Positions 1 through 5,341 of a stretch of DNA of 6,952 bases are shown here, piece by piece. Location of the stretch: contig CAIUEQ010000234.1 of assembly GCA_903898215.1 (NCBI GenBank), forward strand, positions 1-6,952, written 5' to 3'. A program made the translations under genes and the position numbers. The notes below the pieces were generated by a model. That model made no database searches. It saw nothing but the letters and a program-made list of their open reading frames with translations, and was not told the origin of the DNA. This stretch comes from an uncultured Bacteroidota bacterium (GTDB lineage: Bacteria > Bacteroidota > Bacteroidia > UKL13-3). Each line of letters opens with the position of its first letter. The first letter of the stretch is position 1.

Positions 1-914
1 CCAAAGGCAGCTCCTATCGAAGAACAAATTCCTGCGATCTCATCTTCAGCTTGAAAAGTTCTAACATTAAAGTTTTTATATTTTGACAGATCGTGTAAAA
101 TATCAGTTGCCGGAGTAATAGGATAAGTACCATAAAATAATGGAAGCTTTGCTTTTACAGATGCTGCTACCAATCCCATTGCTGCTGCTTCATTTCCCAT
201 CACACCACGATATACACCCGGTTCCATTTTAGCCGGAGCTACAATATATCTATTTGCAAAAATTTCGGTAGTGTCACCATAATTCCAACCAGCCTGCAGA
301 ACTTTAGTATTCGCATCTGCAACAACTTGATTTTTCTTGAATTTACTTTTTATAAACTCGATTGTTTTCTCAACTGGTCTGTGATACATATAATATAACA
401 AACCAAGCACAAACATATTTTTACAGCGATCGATTTCTTTTACACCAAGTCCACTATCAGCTAATGCTGCGCGAGTAATTTTTGTAACGTCAACAAGTTT
501 CACATCATAACCAGCAAGCGAACCATCTTCTAATGGATTTTGCCCATCAGGAACATTTGCTAAACGTAAATTCTTGGCATCAAAACCAGCAGTATTCACG
601 ATTATCACTCCACCTTTTTTCAGGTTCTTGATATTAACTTTTAGCGCTGCAACATTCATCACAACCAATACATCACTTTCATCCCCGGGAGTATTAATTT
701 TTTTACTGCCGAAATGAATTTGAAATGCCGAAACACCTGCAAGTGTTCCCAATGGTGCGCGAATTTCTGCCGGAAAATCCGGAAAAGTTGCCAAGTCGTT
801 TCCAAATAACGCTGTTGCGTTTGTAAATTGTGTTCCGGTAAGTTGCATCCCATCACCCGAATCACCTGCAAAACGGATTACTACCGATTCAATGTTTGTG
901 TCTACTGTACTCAT
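1..914 (-). CDS. korA: 2-oxoglutarate:ferredoxin oxidoreductase (2-oxoacid:acceptor oxidoreductase) alpha subunit, C-terminus cut by window edge
   Basis: This protein is the fused gamma/alpha subunit of a 2-oxoacid:ferredoxin oxidoreductase. The enzyme oxidatively decarboxylates 2-oxoglutarate (or a related 2-oxoacid) to the acyl-CoA and reduces ferredoxin, in the cytoplasm, with a separate TPP-binding beta subunit. Reading from ATG at 914, 304 codons are visible. The gamma domain comes first: a glycine-rich nucleotide-type loop FAGDSGDGMQLTG at residues 15-27 and a Rossmann-like body to about 195. The pyrimidine-binding alpha domain begins near residue 234 (VYRGVMGNEAAAMG) and carries YPITPATDIL (264-273) and FQAEDEIAG (287-295), both family hallmarks. 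Family members run to roughly 600 residues, so about half is missing. This is truncation by the window, not a broken gene. The beta subunit is expected beyond the left edge, because transcription runs that way. The exact 2-oxoacid cannot be fixed from this half; 2-oxoglutarate is the usual assignment in Bacteroidota. Confidence 0.88.
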   Translation of the reverse strand, partial: MSTVDTNIESVVIRFAGDSGDGMQLTGTQFTNATALFGNDLATFPDFPAEIRAPLGTLAGVSAFQIHFGSKKINTPGDESDVLVVMNVAALKVNIKNLKKGGVIIVNTAGFDAKNLRLANVPDGQNPLEDGSLAGYDVKLVDVTKITRAALADSGLGVKEIDRCKNMFVLGLLYYMYHRPVEKTIEFIKSKFKKNQVVADANTKVLQAGWNYGDTTEIFANRYIVAPAKMEPGVYRGVMGNEAAAMGLVAASVKAKLPLFYGTYPITPATDILHDLSKYKNFNVRTFQAEDEIAGICSSIGAAF

Positions 915-933
915 TTATCTTTTTTTAACGCGG

Positions 934-941
934 CAAATTTA
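934..941 (-). promoter_or_regulatory. Bacteroidota -7 promoter box for the korA-like gene
   Basis: Read on the minus strand the site is TAAATTTG, an exact match to TAnnTTTG. It lies 20 nt upstream of the start codon at 914, which implies a leader of only about 15 nt. No clear TTTG -33 box sits at the usual 19-21 nt spacing; the nearest candidate, TTTTC at 968-964, is weak. The call rests on the -7 match and its position. Confidence 0.55.
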
Positions 942-993
942 TCTTTTTGCCAATTAATACATTGAAAATTTTTTCTATTAAAAAATCATCGCT

Positions 994-1023
994 TTTGAAA
1001 TCCTGTTTACTTGATTAGTTTCG
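994..1023 (+). promoter_or_regulatory. Weak candidate promoter for the asparaginase-like gene
   Basis: A TTTG at 994-997 is followed after 18 nt by TAGTTTCG (1016-1023). That differs from the TAnnTTTG consensus at one position, and the spacing is slightly short of the usual 19-21. The ATG follows at 1041. Together with the minus-strand box at 934-941 this would make the spacer a divergent promoter region. The match is imperfect in AT-rich DNA, so this is tentative. Confidence 0.3.
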
Positions 1024-1040
1024 CATCAAATCATCTATTT

Positions 1041-1529
1041 ATGTCGATACGAATTTTTGTAACAGGAGGAACTTTTGATAAAGAATATAACGAACTTAAT
1101 GGACAATTGTTTTTTAAAGACACGCATATTCAGGAAATTTTGAAACTTGGCAGAAGTCGTGTTGATACCACCATCCGCACACTTATGTTAGTCGACAGTT
1201 TGGAAATGACTGACACAGATAGAAATATTATTGTAGAAAGTTGCAAAGGTGCCGAAGAAAATAAAATTGTTATTACCCATGGTACTGATACTTTAACAAC
1301 CACCGCAAAAGTTTTAGCTGAAAATATAAAAGATAAAACAATCGTTATCACCGGTGCGATGATTCCTTATAAATTTGGAAGTTCTGACGGGCTGTTTAAT
1401 TTAGGAAGCGCTTTGGCTTTTGCACAAACGTTACCAACAGGTGTTTACATTGCAATGAATGGAAAATGTTTCCCTTGGGATAATTGTAAAAAGAACAGAC
1501 AGACAGGTTTTTTTGAAGAAGTAAATTGA
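1041..1529 (+). CDS. Small stand-alone asparaginase-like domain protein (162 aa)
   Basis: The protein matches only the N-terminal catalytic domain of the L-asparaginase/GatD family, which hydrolyses asparagine to aspartate and ammonia. Visible motifs are VTGGTFDK (7-14) with the first nucleophile-type Thr at 11, Tyr16 just after it, DSLEMTD (52-58), THGTDTL (79-85) with the second Thr-Asp pair at 82-83, ITGAMIPYKFGSSDG (103-117), and a Lys pair at 150-151 where the family has its catalytic Lys. The N-domain active-site set therefore looks intact. Classical bacterial asparaginases are about 320-350 residues with a C-terminal domain that completes the site. Here the frame ends cleanly with TGA after residue 162. 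No signal peptide is seen, so it is probably cytoplasmic. I chose ATG 1041; an in-frame TTG at 1011 would add ten residues that precede the conserved beta strand. Whether it is an active asparaginase or acts on another amide is unknown. Confidence 0.8.
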   Translation: MSIRIFVTGGTFDKEYNELNGQLFFKDTHIQEILKLGRSRVDTTIRTLMLVDSLEMTDTDRNIIVESCKGAEENKIVITHGTDTLTTTAKVLAENIKDKTIVITGAMIPYKFGSSDGLFNLGSALAFAQTLPTGVYIAMNGKCFPWDNCKKNRQTGFFEEVN

Positions 1530-1561
1530 TTTGATAATTTGATGATGGTTGATTTGATAAT
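1526..1561 (+). repeat. TTGAT-rich direct repeat between the asparaginase-like gene and gmd
   Basis: The 13-mer TTGATTTGATAAT occurs at 1526-1538 and again at 1549-1561, a period of 23 nt, with TTGATGATGG between. The first copy overlaps the TGA stop of the upstream gene. The whole stretch is a degenerate TTGAT/TTGATAAT low-complexity run. It occupies about half of the 65-bp spacer before gmd, in which I see no clear promoter or terminator. Confidence 0.65.
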
Positions 1562-1594
1562 AAAAAAAATTAATCATTGCTAACGGCTAAAAAA

Positions 1595-2731
1595 ATGAAA
1601 ACAGCATTAATAACTGGAATTACTGGACAAGACGGAGCATACCTTGCTGAGTTTTTACTCAACAAAGGATACATGGTTCACGGCATAAAACGAAGAAGTT
1701 CTTTGTTCAATACCGACAGGATCGATCATTTGTATCAAGACCGTCATGAGAAAAATTTGAAACTTAAATTGCATTATGGCGATCTTACTGATTCAACCAA
1801 TTTAATTCGTATTGTTCAGGAAACTCAACCCGATGAGATTTATAATTTAGCTGCAATGAGTCACGTGCATGTGAGTTTTGAAACTCCTGAATATACAGCC
1901 AATGCAGATGGTATAGGAACACTTAGAATTTTAGAAGCCATCCGCATTTGTGGGTTGACAGAAAAAACAAAATTTTATCAAGCTTCAACTTCCGAATTGT
2001 ATGGATTGGTTCAAGCAGTTCCACAATCTGAAACTACTCCGTTTTATCCACGCTCACCATATGCTGTTGCAAAATTATATGCTTATTGGATTACAGTAAA
2101 TTATCGTGAGGCTTATAATATGTATGCATGTAATGGAATTTTATTTAACCACGAATCACCAATCAGAGGAGAAACTTTTGTAACAAGAAAAATTACACGT
2201 GCCGCTTCAAAAATTGTGTTGGGAATGCAGGATAAATTATTTCTTGGCAATTTAAATTCACAACGCGATTGGGGTCATGCGAAAGATTATGTTGAAGCCA
2301 TGTGGTTAATGTTGCAACAAAATATTGCCGAAGATTTTGTGATTGCTACAGGAACAACAACATATGTGCGTGATTTTGTGAAAATGGCTTTTGCTGATGT
2401 TGGAATTCAACTTGCTTTTAAAGGTGAGAACGAAAAAGAAATTGGATATATCGAAAGCATTGATATTGCACGACTGGATGAATTAAAAATTAACGATTGC
2501 AAATTAAATGTCGGGCAAGAAGTTGTTGCTGTTGATGCAAGTTATTTCCGCCCAACAGAAGTTGACTTGTTAATTGGTGATGCTAAAAAGGCAGAAGAGA
2601 AATTAGGATGGAAAGCAAAATATTCGTTGCAGGAATTAGTGAACGATATGATGAAAGGCGATTTAAAAACAATGAAAAAAGAAAAGTTTTTGAAAGATGC
2701 CGGTTTCAAAACATTGAATTATTTTGAATAA
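1595..2731 (+). CDS. gmd: GDP-mannose 4,6-dehydratase
   Basis: Gmd converts GDP-D-mannose to GDP-4-keto-6-deoxy-D-mannose using tightly bound NADP, the first step to GDP-L-fucose and related deoxysugars, in the cytoplasm. The 378-residue product is close to the E. coli enzyme (about 373). It is an extended short-chain dehydrogenase. It shows the Rossmann loop TGITGQDG (7-14), the NADP-selecting KRRSS (32-36), LAAMSHV (85-91), the catalytic TSE at 132-134 and the YxxxK pair Tyr156/Lys160. Further on are NHESPIRGETFVTRK, GNLNSQRDWGHAKDY, and a C-terminal YFRPTEVDLLIGDAKKAEEKLGW region typical of Gmd. The start is ATG 1595, which opens directly into the first beta strand; an in-frame TTG at 1577 adds only six unrelated residues. 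fcl follows 91 nt downstream on the same strand and performs the next step, so the two are probably co-transcribed. The leader has no Shine-Dalgarno motif. Confidence 0.96.
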   Translation: MKTALITGITGQDGAYLAEFLLNKGYMVHGIKRRSSLFNTDRIDHLYQDRHEKNLKLKLHYGDLTDSTNLIRIVQETQPDEIYNLAAMSHVHVSFETPEYTANADGIGTLRILEAIRICGLTEKTKFYQASTSELYGLVQAVPQSETTPFYPRSPYAVAKLYAYWITVNYREAYNMYACNGILFNHESPIRGETFVTRKITRAASKIVLGMQDKLFLGNLNSQRDWGHAKDYVEAMWLMLQQNIAEDFVIATGTTTYVRDFVKMAFADVGIQLAFKGENEKEIGYIESIDIARLDELKINDCKLNVGQEVVAVDASYFRPTEVDLLIGDAKKAEEKLGWKAKYSLQELVNDMMKGDLKTMKKEKFLKDAGFKTLNYFE

Positions 2732-2738
2732 CAATATA

Positions 2739-2809
2739 GCCACTGATTATACAGATTACACAGATTTTTTTTTATAATTTTAATCTATGGAATCAGCGAA
2801 ATCTGTGGC
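2739..2809. repeat. ACAGATT-type palindromic intergenic repeat, copy 1 (three 9-nt units per arm)
   Basis: Two 28-nt arms (2739-2766 and 2782-2809) form an imperfect inverted repeat with 21 of 28 positions complementary and a T-rich 15-nt loop. Each arm is GCC-initiated and built of three 9-nt units. The left arm reads CCACTGATT, ATACAGATT, ACACAGATT. The right arm, reverse complemented, reads CCACAGATT, TCGCTGATT, CCATAGATT. The motif TATAGCCA at the left end (2735-2742) is shared with the copy at 6745-6802. It fills most of the gmd-fcl gap, so it would lie inside their shared transcript and could fold there. Its role is unknown. Confidence 0.8.
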
Positions 2810-2822
2810 AAAATAAAAATAT

Positions 2823-3761
2823 ATGCAATCGAATTCAAAAATATATATCGCAGGACATAGAGGAATGGTGGGTTCTGCCATGCATCGTAAATTAATTAAA
2901 GAAGGTTTCACAAATATTGTGGTGCGCGCTTCTGCCGAATTGGATTTAACAAATCAACAAGCCGTTGCTGATTTTTTTGCAAGCGAAAAACCTGAGTATG
3001 TTTTTTTAGCAGCTGCAAAAGTTGGTGGCATCGTTGCAAATAATACCTACCGTGCCGATTTTATTTATCAGAATCTGATGATAGAATCAAACATCATTCA
3101 CCAATGTTATTTAAATGAAGTGAAGAAAATGATGTTCTTTGGTTCATCGTGTATCTACCCAAAATTAGCTCCTCAACCGTTAAAAGAAGAATCATTATTA
3201 ACGGGTTTATTGGAACCGACAAACGAGCCTTATGCTATCGCAAAAATTGCCGGAATAAAATTATGCGAAAGTTATCACGACCAATATGACTGTAATTTTA
3301 TTTCAGTGATGCCTACTAATTTATATGGCTATGGCGATAATTACCATCCTCAGCATTCGCATGTTTTACCTGCTTTAATTAGAAGAATTCATGAAGCAAA
3401 AGAAAGCAATGCTGCAACTATTGAAGTGTGGGGAACAGGAACTCCTTTGCGTGAATTTTTGTTTGTAGATGATTTGGCTGATGCTTGTTTTTTATTGATG
3501 CAAACTTATAATGAAAAACAATTTGTGAATGTTGGTTGCGGTGAAGATCTTTCGATAAAAGAATTAGTTGAGTTGATAAAAAATATTGTTGGCTTTGACG
3601 GTGAAATTAAATTTGATTCCTCAAAACCTGATGGAACTCCACGAAAGTTGATGGACGTTTCTAAAGTAAAAAGTTTAGGATGGAGTCCAAAAATAAATTT
3701 AGAACAAGGAATAAAATTAGCATACGAAGATTTCCTAAAAGGACATTTTCGCAATAGCTAA
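2823..3761 (+). CDS. fcl: GDP-L-fucose synthase (GDP-4-keto-6-deoxymannose 3,5-epimerase-4-reductase)
   Basis: Fcl (WcaG) epimerises the Gmd product at C3 and C5 and reduces C4 with NADPH to give GDP-L-fucose, in the cytoplasm. The 312-residue protein has the family's usual length. It shows the NADP loop AGHRGMVGSA (10-19), AAKVGGI (64-70) and FGSSCIYP (106-113). It also has the Ser/Tyr/Lys set: Ser108, and Tyr137 and Lys141 in YAIAK. Cys110 and His180 (in HPQHSHVLP) sit where the epimerase acid/base residues lie in the E. coli enzyme. The C-terminal half has WGTGTPLREFLFVDD and the late motif KPDGTPRKLMD, both typical. It lies downstream of gmd with a hairpin repeat in the gap and completes GDP-fucose synthesis. 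No glycosyltransferase is visible in the window. Its TAA overlaps by four bases the stop of the convergent helicase gene. The leader is A/T-rich without a Shine-Dalgarno motif. Confidence 0.96.
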   Translation: MQSNSKIYIAGHRGMVGSAMHRKLIKEGFTNIVVRASAELDLTNQQAVADFFASEKPEYVFLAAAKVGGIVANNTYRADFIYQNLMIESNIIHQCYLNEVKKMMFFGSSCIYPKLAPQPLKEESLLTGLLEPTNEPYAIAKIAGIKLCESYHDQYDCNFISVMPTNLYGYGDNYHPQHSHVLPALIRRIHEAKESNAATIEVWGTGTPLREFLFVDDLADACFLLMQTYNEKQFVNVGCGEDLSIKELVELIKNIVGFDGEIKFDSSKPDGTPRKLMDVSKVKSLGWSPKINLEQGIKLAYEDFLKGHFRNS

Positions 3762-5101
3762 ACATCTTCCAACGAAGCAAAATTTCTTGCAAAATCAATC
3801 ACCCTATCATCAATAATAATATCACGCTTTTTAATTGGCTCACGTAAAACCATTCCTTCTAAACTTCTGCATCTGCTGAGCGCAACATATAATTGTCCGT
3901 GAGCAAAAGTTCCGCCACCTAATTCCAAAATCATCTTGTCAAAAGTTAAACCCTGACTTTTATGAATGGTAATAGCCCAAGCTAATTTCATTGGAAATTG
4001 TGTAAACCTTCCTATCACTTCACTTTTAATTTTGCGTGTGCTTCCATCCCATTTGTAACGTTTGTTTTCCCACACTTCCTTTTTCACTTCTTCAATTTCT
4101 CCGTTCTGTAATTGCACTTCAATTTTATCATCGCTAACCGAATGAATTTTTGCGATGGTTCCGTTTACCCATTTTCCCGATGCACTATTTTTGATGAAGA
4201 TAACTTGCGCTCCAACTTTCAAAACTAAATGCAAATCGGTAGGTAAATTTTTATCGCTGAAATCATCTTCCACTTTTCCCGAAAAAACAATTTCGTTTCC
4301 CTGCAATTTATTAAGTTCCGATTCATTGATTCCTGAGGCAATATTATTTCGTGTACACAAGGTCACATACAAATCATCACTAATGGGTTCAAAATATCTA
4401 TCAACACGGGAATTTAATTTTTTCAATTCAAATTCTTCGGCACGATTCAATCTTATCGAATCTAATAGGTCAATAAAATCGGGATCATTTTGGCGATAAA
4501 CTTTTCTCAACTCCACACAATGCATGTGAAGTTCTTTGAAAATTTTAGCACTAAAAAAATAATGCGAATCGTAATATTCATTGAACATATAATTCTCCAC
4601 TTCATTGTTTTGAACTACCGGCTCGAGCTGAAAAAGATCTCCAAAAAAGATTATTTGTTTTCCTCCAAAAGGCAAATCGGGACGAGCACAATTTAACCTC
4701 AACGATTGATCAATAGCATCAATAATATCTGCACGCAACATCGACACTTCATCAATAATTAGTGTATCGAGTTTATTGAGGATTTTAAATTTCTCTGAAG
4801 ATTTTGCAAAGCGATGAATCTCTTCATCATTTTCCATAATTGGCCTGAAAGGCAATCTGAAAAAAGAATGAATAGTTGAACCTCCAACATTGATAGCAGC
4901 TATTCCTGTGGGTGCCAAAACAACACATTGCTTTTTGGTATTGGCAACAAAATGTTTTAGTAAAGTAGATTTTCCTGTACCTGCTTTTCCTGTAATAAAA
5001 ATACATTCCTTGGTATATTCCAATGCATCAAATGCCAACTTAAAATGCGAGTTGGTGGTATCGATATTTGTAATTTGAAGATTGGTTGAAGCGTCATGCA
5101 T
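3758..5101 (-). CDS. PIF1-like superfamily 1B DNA helicase
   Basis: This is a 447-residue ATP-dependent helicase of the PIF1/RecD-like SF1B group, expected to unwind DNA 5' to 3' in the cytoplasm. The helicase motifs appear in order: Walker A GKAGTGKST (38-46), motif Ia APTGIAAINVGGSTIHSFF (63-81), Walker B IIDEVSM (115-121), motif III GDLFQLEPV (154-162), motif IV LRKVYRQND (about 198-206), the PIF1-typical KVGAQV...VNGT stretch (about 295-315), motif V ITIHKSQGLTFD (about 377-388) and motif VI GQLYVALSRCRSLEG (about 402-416). It ends about 30 residues after motif VI, so it is a core helicase without an extra C-terminal domain. The first about 30 residues are not conserved; the start at 5101 is the only ATG that keeps them in frame. 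The cellular role (replication fork, G-quadruplex or recombination) cannot be told from sequence. It stands alone, with fcl convergent at its 3' end and ahcY upstream on the same strand behind a terminator. Confidence 0.92.
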   Translation of the reverse strand: MHDASTNLQITNIDTTNSHFKLAFDALEYTKECIFITGKAGTGKSTLLKHFVANTKKQCVVLAPTGIAAINVGGSTIHSFFRLPFRPIMENDEEIHRFAKSSEKFKILNKLDTLIIDEVSMLRADIIDAIDQSLRLNCARPDLPFGGKQIIFFGDLFQLEPVVQNNEVENYMFNEYYDSHYFFSAKIFKELHMHCVELRKVYRQNDPDFIDLLDSIRLNRAEEFELKKLNSRVDRYFEPISDDLYVTLCTRNNIASGINESELNKLQGNEIVFSGKVEDDFSDKNLPTDLHLVLKVGAQVIFIKNSASGKWVNGTIAKIHSVSDDKIEVQLQNGEIEEVKKEVWENKRYKWDGSTRKIKSEVIGRFTQFPMKLAWAITIHKSQGLTFDKMILELGGGTFAHGQLYVALSRCRSLEGMVLREPIKKRDIIIDDRVIDFARNFASLEDV

Positions 5102-5162
5102 GAGTCAACAAATATCAAAATTGTGCAGATGCATTTCAGTAAAACTTATAAACAAAAAGGTT

Positions 5163-5215
5163 GGGTTAAAGCCCGCATATTTTCTTTTTATTTCTCCACG
5201 ACCTGAAGGTCGTGG
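5163..5215. repeat. Two compact hairpins in the helicase-ahcY spacer, probable dispersed intergenic element
   Basis: The first hairpin is GGGT-TAAA-GCCC (5163-5174), a 4-bp stem with one G-T pair. The second is a perfect 8-bp stem CCACGACC / GGTCGTGG (5196-5203 and 5208-5215) around a TGAA loop. A 21-nt T-rich stretch separates them. This GC-rich island in an AT-rich spacer has no following T tract on either strand, so it is not a normal terminator. Its compactness suggests a mobile or dispersed repeat, or a structured RNA. I see only one copy here, so this is inference. Confidence 0.55.
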
Positions 5216-5242
5216 CAATTCATTATTAAAAAATAATAACAT

Positions 5243-5277
5243 AAAAAAAGCCGATCTGCTTTTCAACAAACCGGCTT
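5243..5277 (-). terminator. Intrinsic terminator of ahcY
   Basis: On the minus strand AAGCCGGTTTG (5277-5267) pairs with CAGATCGGCTT (5258-5248) over 11 positions including G-T pairs. The loop is eight bases (TTGAAAAG), followed by a run of T (5249-5243). The hairpin starts 65 nt beyond the ahcY stop codon. On the plus strand a T tract also follows (5280-5288), but the inner stem pairs less well there, and no plus-strand gene ends nearby. Confidence 0.8.
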
Positions 5278-5302
5278 AATTTTTTTTTAAGTAGGATGAA
5301 TA

Positions 5303-5337
5303 AAAATCTTACTTCTTACATCCAACTTCTAACATCT
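5303..5337 (-). repeat. Degenerate heptamer tandem repeat between ahcY and its terminator
   Basis: Read on the minus strand from 5337, the units are AGATGTT, AGAAGTT, GGATGTA, AGAAGTA and a decayed AGATTTT. Four good 7-nt units fit RGAWGTW. It lies in the 3' untranslated region of ahcY. Separately, AAGTAGGATG at 5289-5298 is complementary at 9 of 10 positions to CATCCAACTT at 5319-5328, so part of it could fold. The units resemble the TGAAGTA/AAAAGTA run at the right edge of the window. Confidence 0.55.
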
Positions 5338-5341
5338 ATTC

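Noticed and set aside
659..871. A 70-codon minus-strand open frame within the korA-like gene
   Set aside because: It is out of frame with the conserved KorA sequence on the same strand and has no family features.
1011..1040. Upstream TTG start for the asparaginase-like gene
   Set aside because: The added ten residues precede the first conserved strand and would overlap the candidate -7 box; ATG 1041 gives the family's normal N-terminus.
2761..2781. A T-rich run after a hairpin-like arm as a gmd terminator
   Set aside because: The T run is the loop of the palindrome rather than the 3' side of a stem, and the downstream gene is the next step of the same pathway, so read-through is expected.
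2735..2809. CRISPR-like repeat structure from the repeated ACAGATT units
   Set aside because: The units are 9 nt, directly adjacent without spacers, and arranged as an inverted repeat; no cas genes are present.
4155..4499. A 114-codon plus-strand open frame inside the helicase gene
   Set aside because: It is antisense to a well-conserved helicase region, with no protein-family features; it is explained by the codon use of the opposite strand.
5082..5279. A 65-codon plus-strand open frame in the helicase-ahcY spacer
   Set aside because: It runs through the GC-rich hairpins and ends in the ahcY terminator, starts inside the helicase gene on the other strand, and has no recognisable domain. 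Its composition is that of translated spacer.
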